A DNA stretch of 54,206 nt from Clostridia bacterium (GCA_022791055.1 JAAVYI010000007.1:1-54206), one strand, 5' to 3'. Shown: positions 39,844 through 48,404, numbered from the stretch's first letter. The notes: a model not told the origin generated them from the letters alone. Numbers and translations are program-made.

Positions 39844-39863
39844 GCCCCCCATGGGGCTTTTTA
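39844..39863 (+). terminator. Terminator after mutY
   Basis: GCCCC-CCAT-GGGGC followed by TTTTTATT. The repeat element lies between the mutY stop codon and this hairpin. The remaining bases to 39929 are A/T-rich with nothing recognised. Confidence 0.75.
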
Positions 39864-39929
39864 TTGCCTTTTTGTCTTGAAACGCGAAAAAATATTTTGA
39901 AAATTGCCAAAAAATTTTTAAAAAACATA

Positions 39930-39957
39930 TTGACAAATCGGAAATATGTGGTATAAT
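39930..39957 (+). promoter_or_regulatory. Sigma-A promoter of the starch-binding lipoprotein gene
   Basis: TTGACA and a perfect TATAAT with a 16-base spacer, followed directly by a palindromic operator. Confidence 0.8.
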
Positions 39958-39965
39958 GAAATTAA

Positions 39966-39979
39966 CTTAACAAGTTAAG
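39966..39979. promoter_or_regulatory. Palindromic operator at the transcription start
   Basis: CTTAACAAGTTAAG, arms CTTAAC/GTTAAG with a two-base centre, lying 8 bases after the -10 box. It is a likely repressor site, perhaps for the LacI protein encoded at 41579-42424. Confidence 0.6.
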
Positions 39980-40036
39980 CAACTTCGCAAGAAGGGCGGC
40001 TTGTCAGTCGAAATTATTTTCATTTGGAGGAGAATC

Positions 40037-41512
40037 ATGAAGAAACGGATGTTGGCACTGCTGATGATAGGCGTGCTGCTGGTGGCGGCGATGGGGTTCG
40101 CCGCGTGCGGGGGGGGGAAAGAAAAGACTTATAAAGTCTCTTTTATGGACGGAACGACCGTCTTGAAAACCGTCGACGTCAAAGAGGGCGAGACGGTCGA
40201 ACGCTACACGCCGACCAAGGACGGCGGCTATCAATTTGTCGATTGGTTTGCGACGCCGAGCAAGAATCACACGTATGACTTTACAACTGCGATCAATTCG
40301 GATGTGCAGATCTATGCGGGCTTTACCCTCTATAAAGAGGATACGCGCACGTACTATATCGTCGGATCGGGTACGAGCGAACTATTGCTCAGTTCCAACT
40401 GGGGCAAGGTGCTGACCGACGAACACAAGTTGACCAAATCGGCGGACAAGAACGAGTATAAACTGACCTGCGACGTCAAAGCGGGCGATCAGTTCCAGTT
40501 CGCTATCAGTACCAAATGGGAGAATAAACGCGGTTTCGGGTATATGGCGTCGCTCAAAACGCCCGACGGAAAGACGGCTTTTTCCGGCGAGGGCAGTGTG
40601 TACGACGATTCGTCCAAGGGCAGTAACATCAAGTGCGAGCTTTCGGGCAACTACACGTTCACGCTCAAGACCTATCCGAACGAGGACTACTACAACGAGT
40701 CGAGCAGCAGTTACACCGAAGCGGATAGAGAAGTCTACAATATCGGTACGTACGACAAAATCGAGTGGGTGCGTAACGGCGACGTCGTCAACGACACCGT
40801 GACCGTTACCGATTTCCACATCAAGGGCGCGAAGATCACCAACTGGAAAGACATGTTCAACGTCAACACCCGCATGGTGCGCAGCGGCTCCAACTACACG
40901 ATGACGATCTACTTGAAAGAAGGCGAAGAATTTATGTTCACGTCGCGGGTTGCTGTCACCAAAGACGGCGTAACGACGTATTCGGACGGAACGGATTGTA
41001 TCAAGGCGGAAAATCTGACCGCGGAAAGCAAGGCGTTTATCGACGGCGAGAAGAATAACATGACCGCCAAGAAGTCGGGCATGTACACGTTCAGCTACGA
41101 CAACACGACCAAGAAAGCCGCCGTCACGTTTGAAGAGAAAGCGCCGACCGCGATGGAATACTATGTCGACGGCGATTGCTGGGGCAACTGGAATCTGTTC
41201 GCCGATCCGGATAAGACGGCCGATTACAAGCTGACCGAAACGGCGGCGGGATCGGGTATATTCACCATCACCAAGGAATTGAAAGCCGGCAAGCAATTGC
41301 AGATCCGTGCTTGCAAGGCGGGCGAGACGCCGACCACGTCCAACACGGCCAACGATATTTTCCAGTTCGGACACCTTGCCGCAAACGAAGCGTTCGAGCA
41401 GTTCGACGCCAAGAACGAAAATATCAAAGTCAAGACGGCCGGAACGTATGTCATCACCTTTGACAGCTATTCCAAGATCATTACCATTACTGCCGCAGAG
41501 GCAGAGGCTTAA
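40037..41512 (+). CDS. Lipoprotein with InlB-type repeat and three SusE/F-like modules
   Basis: A 491-residue lipoprotein: signal peptide with lipobox FAAC (Cys24), an InlB/Listeria-Bacteroides-type repeat (about residues 31-95, with YKVSFMDG and GYQFVDWFATP), and three beta-sandwich modules (about 98-232, 245-372, 378-491) resembling SusE/SusF starch-binding domains. Each module has a hydrophobic start strand and a Y.LT/T.T...KAG or KEG....F motif; the last has DGDCWGNWNLFADP. No catalytic site is visible. It probably binds starch or maltodextrins at the surface for the downstream enzyme and importer. GGAGGAG lies before the ATG. Codons 25-27 are a run of nine G. Confidence 0.72.
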   Translation: MKKRMLALLMIGVLLVAAMGFAACGGGKEKTYKVSFMDGTTVLKTVDVKEGETVERYTPTKDGGYQFVDWFATPSKNHTYDFTTAINSDVQIYAGFTLYKEDTRTYYIVGSGTSELLLSSNWGKVLTDEHKLTKSADKNEYKLTCDVKAGDQFQFAISTKWENKRGFGYMASLKTPDGKTAFSGEGSVYDDSSKGSNIKCELSGNYTFTLKTYPNEDYYNESSSSYTEADREVYNIGTYDKIEWVRNGDVVNDTVTVTDFHIKGAKITNWKDMFNVNTRMVRSGSNYTMTIYLKEGEEFMFTSRVAVTKDGVTTYSDGTDCIKAENLTAESKAFIDGEKNNMTAKKSGMYTFSYDNTTKKAAVTFEEKAPTAMEYYVDGDCWGNWNLFADPDKTADYKLTETAAGSGIFTITKELKAGKQLQIRACKAGETPTTSNTANDIFQFGHLAANEAFEQFDAKNENIKVKTAGTYVITFDSYSKIITITAAEAEA

Positions 41513-41526
41513 TACGGGCAAGAAAG

Positions 41527-41560
41527 AACCCCGCCGACCGGAACCGGCGGCGGGGTTTTT
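41527..41560 (+). terminator. Strong terminator after the starch-binding lipoprotein gene
   Basis: AACCCCGCCG / CGGCGGGGTT, a 10-bp GC-rich stem followed by TTTC. It also lies just before the convergent lacI stop codon. Confidence 0.9.
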
Positions 41561-41578
41561 CTAGGCTTGTGCGGTCGC

Positions 41579-42424
41579 CTAAATGGTTACGAAGTGCGCT
41601 TCGTCTAAAACCTGTAAGCGGTTGAGCGCTTTTTGTATGCAATCGAATACCGCTTGCGGCCGTCGGTCGGCATAGTCGGTATAGCGAAAGACGTCGATTG
41701 CTTGCGCGGTCTCCAAAACGGAGAACAGAAACGGCTGCGAAAGCGCAACGCGGTCGCAATCGGCCAAAACGGCGCGAATGTCCGCATACGACGAGACAAA
41801 ACGCACGGTCGGGAACGAAGAAAGAATTTCCGCTTTCAGCGCGGCGTTCTGCGGCGAAAGACAGACATAGCAATATTCGCCGTCGAAGTGCGCGCGGGCG
41901 GCTTGGGACAACTTGGCAAAGTCGGGCGTCACTTGATAAAAAATCGGGTCGTTGATCAGACTGTCGACGGCGACGACCGGGATATAGTTTTCGTCGCTCA
42001 ATGCGTGAAACTCGTCTGCGGACATATCGAACGTTACGCAAGCGGTCGCCGCGATCTGCGTCGGATTCCGATCCATCGAATAGCTGAGCTGATACCCGTG
42101 TTCACAACAGATCGGTTGAAACGCGTGCATGAAATGCAAGATTTCGATTTCGGTGAAGAAATCGACGTTCTTCGGGGCGCGCACGACGATGCTGTGCGAC
42201 TGTTGGGTGTTCAGCCCTACCGCATACGGATTGGGCGCGTAGTTGAGGAAGTTCATCGCTTGATAGACTTTCTTCTTGGTCGCCTCGGAAATATGTTGGT
42301 CGGCGCGTTCGTTGACGACGTAGGACACCGTGGCAACCGAAACCCCCGCGAGTTTGGCAACGTCGCGGTTGGTCGCCCGCTTAGGCGCGGGTTGCCGATT
42401 CGGGGTCTTGGTCGTTTCGTCCAT
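41579..42424 (-). CDS. LacI family regulator of the starch locus, short sensor domain
   Basis: A 281-residue protein. After a 17-residue tail it has a LacI helix-turn-helix (NRDVAKLAGVSVATVSYVVN, about residues 19-38) and hinge region (NPYAVGLN). The sensor domain is about 205 residues, clearly shorter than the usual 270, and lacks the normal C-terminal motifs. It sits between the starch-binding lipoprotein gene and the neopullulanase gene and is transcribed against both. I infer control by maltose or maltodextrin. The ATG at 42424 starts 7 bases after the -10 box, so the mRNA appears leaderless; an in-frame GTG two codons upstream is the alternative. Confidence 0.87.
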   Translation of the reverse strand: MDETTKTPNRQPAPKRATNRDVAKLAGVSVATVSYVVNERADQHISEATKKKVYQAMNFLNYAPNPYAVGLNTQQSHSIVVRAPKNVDFFTEIEILHFMHAFQPICCEHGYQLSYSMDRNPTQIAATACVTFDMSADEFHALSDENYIPVVAVDSLINDPIFYQVTPDFAKLSQAARAHFDGEYCYVCLSPQNAALKAEILSSFPTVRFVSSYADIRAVLADCDRVALSQPFLFSVLETAQAIDVFRYTDYADRRPQAVFDCIQKALNRLQVLDEAHFVTI

Positions 42425-42431
42425 CACCAAA

Positions 42432-42460
42432 AGTCTAACAAATTCGAGCTAAATTGTCAA
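42432..42460 (-). promoter_or_regulatory. Promoter of the starch-locus lacI gene (leaderless arrangement)
   Basis: TTGACA and TAGACT with a 17-base spacer on the minus strand; the ATG starts 7 bases after the -10 box. Confidence 0.68.
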
Positions 42461-42550
42461 GTCAAATCACATCGGCGGAAATTTTGAAAAAGCGCGACAG
42501 AGACGTAGCGGCGCTTTTAAAAAACGTTTTTATTTCGGGAGGCTACGAGC

Positions 42551-44245
42551 ATGGTCGAACAAGCGATCTTACACTTGCAAGACAGTCAATACTGCTATGC
42601 CACGGGCGGCAATGCGGTCGAAATCATGCTGCGCACGGGCGCGCGCGATGCGTTCGAGGCGGTCGAACTGATCTACGGCAGCAAGTACGACTATTATTTA
42701 GTGCAGCGGCGCGTCGCCATGAACAAGCGTTTTTCCGACGGCCTGTACGACTACTACACCGTGTCGCTGACGCTTTCCGACGTGCGGCTTATCTATATCT
42801 TCGCGCTGAAAGAGAACGGCAAAACGTACTACTTTTCGGAAGACGGTTTGACGGAAAAATACGATTTCGCGTTTGCCTATTACAATGCGTTTCAGTTTCC
42901 GTACATCAATGCGGCCGACGTCATGCAAGACGTCAAGTGGATGCACAGCGCCGTTTTTTACGAGATCTTCGTCGAACGCTTTTGCCGCGGCGATTTCGTC
43001 AAGGACGACGCCTATATCGATTTAAAATGGGGCGAAATTCCCACGCCCAAAAGTTTTGCCGGCGGAGATTTGGCCGGGATCGTCGACAAGCTGGACTACC
43101 TCAAAGATTTGGGCGTGTCCGCCTTGTACTTGACGCCGATTTTTCAATCGGTGTCCAACCACAAGTACGACATCAGCGACTATTACACCGTCGATAAGCA
43201 GTTCGGCGATAACCGCACGTTCAAGCGCCTGGTCGAAGAGGCGCACGCGCGCGGGATACGCGTGGTACTGGACGCCGTGTTCAACCATTGCAGCGAGCAT
43301 TCGGAGCAGTTCCGCGACGTCGTAAAAAACGGTAAAAAATCGCCGTACTTCGACTGGTTTATCATTCGCGGCGACGCGATCGATACGGAGGCCGGCAACT
43401 ACGAGTGCTTCGGCGCGTGCAAATATATGCCGAAGTTCAATACGTCGAACAGCGACGTGCAAAAATTTTTGTTGGACGTTGCGACCCATTGGATCGAGAA
43501 ATACGACATCGACGGCTGGCGGCTGGACGTCTCCGACGAGGTGTCGCACGACTTTTGGCGCGCATTCCGCAAAAGCGTTAAGGCCGCCAAACCCGACTGC
43601 GTGATCTTGGGTGAGAACTGGCACGATTCGGCGCCGTTTCTGCGCGGCGACCAGTTCGACGGCATCATGAATTACGCGTTGACGAAAGCCTGCCTCGATT
43701 ATTTTGTCAACGGCGCATTCACGGCGACCGATTTCGCAAACAAGCTGAGCGCGCTGTACGTGCGCAACAACAAGACGGCAAACGGCATGATGCTCAATTT
43801 GCTCGACAGCCACGACACGCACCGCTTTTACACACTGGCCGACAAGAACGCCGACAAACTGGCTTGCGCCCTGGCCGTCGTCTTTATGCACACCGGCGCG
43901 CCGTGTGTGTACTACGGCACCGAAGTGCTGACCGAGGGCGGGTACGACCCCGACTGCCGCCGCACCATGGACTGGGACGACGGCAGAGAGAATATCCGTC
44001 CCTTGTTGCGCGCGCTGGCCGACCTCAGACGCAGCCCGGAGATCGAGGACGGTGCGATCGCGTTCGGCACGCAGGGCGAACTGTTCATTCTCGATCGGAT
44101 TCGGGACGGCGTTTTGCGGCTGTATGTCAATGCGACCGATAAGGCCGTCGCGGTGCGGGATGAGGGCGAGACCTTGCTCGCGCACAACTACCGAAACGGC
44201 AAACTCGGATCGAACGGCTTTTTAGTCGTGCGGCGGACGCTGTAG
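42551..44245 (+). CDS. GH13 neopullulanase / cyclomaltodextrinase-type enzyme
   Basis: A 564-residue cytoplasmic alpha-amylase-family enzyme. An N-terminal CBM34-like domain (about residues 1-125) precedes the TIM barrel that starts WMHSAVFYEIFVERF. Conserved regions are DAVFNHC (about 236-242), the nucleophile in GWRLDVSDE (Asp about 326), the acid in ILGENW (Glu about 355) and the stabilising Asp in LLDSHDT (about 422). It probably hydrolyses maltodextrins, cyclodextrins or pullulan fragments after import. GGGAGG lies before the ATG. It begins the neopullulanase-malEFG operon; I see no clear promoter in the 120 bases shared with the divergent lacI. Confidence 0.93.
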   Translation: MVEQAILHLQDSQYCYATGGNAVEIMLRTGARDAFEAVELIYGSKYDYYLVQRRVAMNKRFSDGLYDYYTVSLTLSDVRLIYIFALKENGKTYYFSEDGLTEKYDFAFAYYNAFQFPYINAADVMQDVKWMHSAVFYEIFVERFCRGDFVKDDAYIDLKWGEIPTPKSFAGGDLAGIVDKLDYLKDLGVSALYLTPIFQSVSNHKYDISDYYTVDKQFGDNRTFKRLVEEAHARGIRVVLDAVFNHCSEHSEQFRDVVKNGKKSPYFDWFIIRGDAIDTEAGNYECFGACKYMPKFNTSNSDVQKFLLDVATHWIEKYDIDGWRLDVSDEVSHDFWRAFRKSVKAAKPDCVILGENWHDSAPFLRGDQFDGIMNYALTKACLDYFVNGAFTATDFANKLSALYVRNNKTANGMMLNLLDSHDTHRFYTLADKNADKLACALAVVFMHTGAPCVYYGTEVLTEGGYDPDCRRTMDWDDGRENIRPLLRALADLRRSPEIEDGAIAFGTQGELFILDRIRDGVLRLYVNATDKAVAVRDEGETLLAHNYRNGKLGSNGFLVVRRTL

Positions 44246-44289
44246 CGCGTTTCGACGCAGGACGAAAATATAGATAAGGAGGCTTTTTC

Positions 44290-45726
44290 ATGAGGAAAAA
44301 CATTGCGGCGCTCGTCTCGCACGTCGCGCTGTTGCTCGCGCTCATTCTGACGATCGGGATCATCGGCAGTATCGCGGCGGCCAACAGCGGAAAAGAGGGC
44401 GCAAACAAGTTTACCGGCGAATTGGAGCGCGGCGCAGTGTTGCGTATTTTGGAGAACGACACCGCGATCAAGCAGGGCTATTTGGGCGAACTGATCGACG
44501 CGTTTAACGCGGAATACGCTTCTTACGGCATTCGTGCGGTCGACGCGAATATGGATCAGTATACCAACCTGGAAGAGGACGGTCCGTTCGGCTACGGCCC
44601 CGACGTGCTGTACCAGGCCAACGACCGCATCATGCGCTATCCCGACGGCAGGCACATTTTGCCGTTGCCCGCCGAAACGCTTTCGGGTTACGACCAAGTG
44701 AGCGAAAAGGCGTGGCAAGCGTACACCAAAACGGTCGGCGGCGAAAACTACGTGTTCGGCGTACCGGTCAACGCGCAAGGGCCGTTACTGTACTACCGTA
44801 AGGATCTGTTGCCCGCGAACTGGCAGACCGAGTGGGACGACGACGGCAACGGCGTACCCGATATGATCGAGTACTGGACGGACATGTACCGCTATTCCAA
44901 ACAGGTCAAGGCGGAAAGCGGCGGCAAGAAATTCGGCTATATGCGGTCGTTTTTGGAACCGTATTTTTCGGTCGGCTATCTCTACAGCTACGGCGGCTAT
45001 ACGTTCGGCAACAACAATACCGACGTTTCCGACATCGGACACAGCGCGGGCAACGCCGAACTGGGCGGCAAGATCATTCGGCAGCTTGCGTCGGTGATGG
45101 ATGAGCGCTGTATCGACGATTCGGTGACGACGGGCGCATACGCCGCGATCGCGTCGGGCGAGTTCTTTGCGACGATCACCACGCCCGACGTGTACACCAT
45201 GTTTATCGACGAGATGATCGCTGCCGGCATGACGCGGGCGGAGGCCGAAGAAAATTTGGTGACCGTTACCATTCCCAAACTGCCGGCAAGCGGTGACCTA
45301 GAGGACGAAAGCGCGGGCTTTATCGACAATAAAATGATGGGCGGCGTGCAAGGGTACGCGATCAGCTCGTACACCAAATATCCCAATGCGGCGCTCAAGT
45401 TCGTCGAGTTCGCAACGTCGTTCGAGATGATTAAGCGGCGCAACGAGCTGTTGGGTATCGTGCCGGCGCGCGGCGATGTGGCCGAACAGGTCGGCGGCCT
45501 GTCGGAGATCATCAACGGCAATTTGGAAAACGGCAACATCGTCGTTATGCCTTCGGTCAAAGAAAGCGCGCAGGTTTGGACGCCGTTACAGACGCTGTTC
45601 CAGGATCTCGCCAAAGATGCGTTCCGCACGGCCGACATCAAGTACGACACGACCGAAAAGATCAAAGCGGCGCTCGTCGAGGCCGACAAACAGATCTACG
45701 ATTCGATTTTCACGCTGAAAGGCTAG
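44290..45726 (+). CDS. Maltodextrin-type ABC substrate-binding protein without lipobox
   Basis: A 478-residue solute-binding protein of the MalE/CUT1 group, with VLYQANDRIMRYPDG, GVPVNAQGPLLYYRKDLLP and GGVQGYAISSYTKYPNAALKFVEFA. The N-terminus has a hydrophobic segment (about residues 8-30: VALLLALILTIGIIGSIAAANS) but no cysteine, so it is not a standard lipoprotein; it would be secreted or stay anchored by the uncleaved segment. It lies 44 bases after the neopullulanase and directly before two permease genes. AAGGAGG lies before the ATG. It should bind maltodextrins. Confidence 0.87.
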   Translation: MRKNIAALVSHVALLLALILTIGIIGSIAAANSGKEGANKFTGELERGAVLRILENDTAIKQGYLGELIDAFNAEYASYGIRAVDANMDQYTNLEEDGPFGYGPDVLYQANDRIMRYPDGRHILPLPAETLSGYDQVSEKAWQAYTKTVGGENYVFGVPVNAQGPLLYYRKDLLPANWQTEWDDDGNGVPDMIEYWTDMYRYSKQVKAESGGKKFGYMRSFLEPYFSVGYLYSYGGYTFGNNNTDVSDIGHSAGNAELGGKIIRQLASVMDERCIDDSVTTGAYAAIASGEFFATITTPDVYTMFIDEMIAAGMTRAEAEENLVTVTIPKLPASGDLEDESAGFIDNKMMGGVQGYAISSYTKYPNAALKFVEFATSFEMIKRRNELLGIVPARGDVAEQVGGLSEIINGNLENGNIVVMPSVKESAQVWTPLQTLFQDLAKDAFRTADIKYDTTEKIKAALVEADKQIYDSIFTLKG

Positions 45727-45738
45727 GGGGTGATCGGA

Positions 45739-47106
45739 ATGCAAAAAACAAGCAAAAGCGGCTTTTTCGCCCGCATGAAAGCAAACTGCCTGGAGACGTT
45801 TGCCGGGTTTAAGCAAGTCGTTACGCAAGCAAAAGGCAGGGTAAGCGCCTCGATGCTGATCATGGGGCTGGGGCAGCTACTCTATAAACAATGGATCAAG
45901 GGCGCGCTGTATCTCTTGGCGCAAATCGGGTTTATCCTCTATTTCGTGTTCCGCGGCGCACAGGACTTTATCGGCTTTTTCACGCTGGGCGTGCGCGAAA
46001 GCAACGCCTGGTACGGGATCGAGGGCGATAATTCGGTCATCATGATGTTGATGGGGATTCTTTCGATCATCGCCATACTCTTTTACGTCGCGCTGTATAT
46101 CGCAAACGTCAAGGACGCTTACAATATCCAGTGCGCCGTCGACGCAGGAAAAAAGCCCGCCACGTTCAAAAAAGAACTCGGCTCGCTGTTAAACCGTAAT
46201 TTCTACAAGACGGCGCTGCTCTTGCCGATTATCGGCGTGTGCGTGTTCAATATCCTGCCGATCGTGTTCATGATCATCATCGCCTTTACCAACTACGGGG
46301 GCGACATCGTGCCGCCGGCGCTCGTCGATTGGGTGGGATTTGCCAACTTCGGCAAAATACTCTCGCTCGGGCAGTTCGCCTCGACGTTCTTCCGTATCTT
46401 CGCCTGGAACGTGCTGTGGGCGGTGACGGCGACGGCGATCAACTACTTCGCAGGCCTTGGCTTGGCGCTGCTGCTCAACAAAAAATGCGTCAAGGGCAAA
46501 GTGTTTTGGCGGCTGTTCCCGATCTTGGCGTATGCCGTTCCCGGCTTTATCACGCTGATCGCGTTCAAGTATATGTTTTCTTACGGCGGCCCGATCAATC
46601 AGATGATCACCGGCGCGGGCGGCACGGCGATCGGCTTTTTGGACGTCGACGCCAAGTGGATGGCGCGCGGCATCGGCCTGTTCGTCAATGCCTGGCTGTG
46701 CGTGCCCAGCAGTATGCTGCTGGCGACCGGCGTGCTTTCCAATCTCAATGTCGACCTGTACGAGGCGGCGCGCATCGACGGCGCCAACGCGTTCCGACAG
46801 TTTACCGCGATAACGCTGCCGTACGTGCTGTTCGCCACCATGCCGGTTTTGATCTCGCAGTTTATCGCCAACTTCAACAACTTCGGTATCTTCTACTTCC
46901 TGCGCGGCGGCCTGTACATGAACGGCTATTTCCTGGCAAGCGATACCGATCTGCTCATTAACTGGCTGTATAACATGTCGATCGACAACAACTACTATTC
47001 GATCGGCGCGGCCATCAGTATCATCATCTTCATCATTACGTCGATCATTTCGCTAACGGTGTACGTCATGTCGCCGTCGTATAAACAGGAGGAAACGTAT
47101 CAATGA
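45739..47106 (+). CDS. malF: Maltodextrin-type ABC permease, MalF-like
   Basis: A 455-residue permease with a long N-terminal part (about 160 residues with three or four extra membrane segments: LLYKQWIKGALYLLAQIGFILYF) before the six-segment core. The EAA loop reads EAARIDGANAFRQFTAITLP (about residues 342-361). The ATG at 45739 is preceded by AGGGGGTGATC, nearly the ideal anti-16S complement. The GTG inside that site, three codons earlier, is therefore not the start. It overlaps the next gene in an ATGA junction. No ATPase gene follows. Confidence 0.92.
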   Translation: MQKTSKSGFFARMKANCLETFAGFKQVVTQAKGRVSASMLIMGLGQLLYKQWIKGALYLLAQIGFILYFVFRGAQDFIGFFTLGVRESNAWYGIEGDNSVIMMLMGILSIIAILFYVALYIANVKDAYNIQCAVDAGKKPATFKKELGSLLNRNFYKTALLLPIIGVCVFNILPIVFMIIIAFTNYGGDIVPPALVDWVGFANFGKILSLGQFASTFFRIFAWNVLWAVTATAINYFAGLGLALLLNKKCVKGKVFWRLFPILAYAVPGFITLIAFKYMFSYGGPINQMITGAGGTAIGFLDVDAKWMARGIGLFVNAWLCVPSSMLLATGVLSNLNVDLYEAARIDGANAFRQFTAITLPYVLFATMPVLISQFIANFNNFGIFYFLRGGLYMNGYFLASDTDLLINWLYNMSIDNNYYSIGAAISIIIFIITSIISLTVYVMSPSYKQEETYQ

Positions 47107-47945
47107 AAAAGAGAGGTCTGAAATTGCATAAAGCGGTCGATGCGGTGCTGACATACTGTATCTTGATCGCCGTGTGCGCGATATTCCTGTTTCCCATTCT
47201 GTGGTTGGTGTTGGCGTCGTTCTCCAAAACCGGCTCGATCTACTCGTTTAAAGGGTTCTTCCCGTCGGCATACAGCTTCGACAGTTTCCGCAAGCTGTTC
47301 ACCGATACGGAGATGTACAACTATCCGCGTTGGTTCGGCAATACGTTGGTCGTATCATTAGGCAGCAGCTTGCTCGGCACGGCGCTGACGATCTTGACCG
47401 CCTACTGTATGTCGCGTTTCCGCTTTAAAAGCAGAAAGGCGATCATGAAAGCGACGCTGGTGCTCGGCATGTTCCCGTCGTTCATGACGATGACCGCCGT
47501 CTATCTGTTGATGACGCAGTTCAATCTGATCAACCAGCATTTCGGCCTGATCCTCATCTACTCGGCCGGCGCGCCCATGGGGTACTTGACGCAAAAAGGC
47601 TTCTTCGACACCATTTCCTATTCGATCGACGAGGCCGCGCGTATCGACGGCGCGTCGAACGCGCAGGTGTTCGTGCGCATCACCTTGCCGCTCGCGCTGC
47701 CGATGATCGTCTATACGCTGCTGTCGTCGTTCGTCTGGCCGTGGAGCGACTTCATTCTGCCCAAACTGCTGCTCAAAAACAAAGAGTTGTACACGGTGGC
47801 GGTCGGCCTGATGTCGCTCGACAATACCGAATTTTCGCGGTTTGCGGCCGGCGCGGTGTTCATCGCGGTGCCGATCGTCGTGTTCTATTTCGCCTTGAGC
47901 AAATTTTTGATCAGCGGCATGTCGGCCGGCGCCGTCAAGCAGTAG
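47103..47945 (+). CDS. malG: Maltodextrin-type ABC permease, MalG-like
   Basis: A 280-residue permease with six membrane segments and the EAA loop DEAARIDGASNAQVFVRITLP (about residues 174-194). ILWLVLASFSKTGSIYS after the first helix and the C-terminal LISGMSAGAVKQ are typical of MalG. ATGA overlap with malF. It ends the operon, followed by a strong terminator. It pairs with MalF to import maltodextrins using an ATPase encoded elsewhere. Confidence 0.94.
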   Translation: MKKRGLKLHKAVDAVLTYCILIAVCAIFLFPILWLVLASFSKTGSIYSFKGFFPSAYSFDSFRKLFTDTEMYNYPRWFGNTLVVSLGSSLLGTALTILTAYCMSRFRFKSRKAIMKATLVLGMFPSFMTMTAVYLLMTQFNLINQHFGLILIYSAGAPMGYLTQKGFFDTISYSIDEAARIDGASNAQVFVRITLPLALPMIVYTLLSSFVWPWSDFILPKLLLKNKELYTVAVGLMSLDNTEFSRFAAGAVFIAVPIVVFYFALSKFLISGMSAGAVKQ

Positions 47946-47986
47946 GGCAAATCGCAAAAAACAAAATATACCGTGCAAAAAAACAC

Positions 47987-48015
47987 AAAAAGCCGACGGC
48001 GTCCGTCGGCTTTTT
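47987..48015 (+). terminator. Terminator of the maltodextrin operon
   Basis: AAAAAGCCGACGG-CGT-CCGTCGGCTTTTT, a 13-bp stem usable in both directions; it also lies just beyond the convergent mazF gene. Confidence 0.92.
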
Positions 48016-48035
48016 CATATATATATGTTTATGGT

Positions 48036-48386
48036 TTACGTTTGGGCAAAGCCCAAAGAAATGAGTATGGCGCGGTCGACCTTGCGGATCGCCTCCGCGT
48101 CGAGCGTGCCGACGCATTCGCGCAGGCGGCGCTTGTCGAGCGTGCGAATCTGCTCGAGCAGAATAACCGAATCTTTGGCTAAACCGTAGCGGCCTTTTTT
48201 GACCTCGATATGGGTCGGTAATTTGGCTTTGGTCAGCTGGCTGGTGACGGCGCAGGCGATGACGGTGGGGGAATAGCGGTTGCCGACGTCGTTCTGAATG
48301 ATCAGAACGGGGCGCACGCCGCCCTGTTCCGATCCGACGACCGGGCTTAAGTCGGCATAATAAATTTGTCCGCGTTTGATGTCCAC
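48036..48386 (-). CDS. mazF: MazF/PemK family endoribonuclease toxin (EndoA)
   Basis: A 116-residue toxin very like B. subtilis EndoA/Ndo[48 protein letters not shown] and [17 protein letters not shown]. It cleaves mRNA at a short sequence such as UACAU when not bound by its antitoxin. Conserved Arg (GGVRP) and Thr (VTSQ) residues of the active site are present. It lies 18 bases after the antitoxin gene on the same strand. Confidence 0.95.
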   Translation of the reverse strand: MDIKRGQIYYADLSPVVGSEQGGVRPVLIIQNDVGNRYSPTVIACAVTSQLTKAKLPTHIEVKKGRYGLAKDSVILLEQIRTLDKRRLRECVGTLDAEAIRKVDRAILISLGFAQT

Positions 48387-48404
48387 CGTGCTAAAAAAAT
48401 TCCT

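Noticed and set aside
40382..44185. Long antisense frames opposite the starch-locus genes
   Set aside because: They mirror the codon pattern of the real genes, lack start signals and have low-complexity composition.
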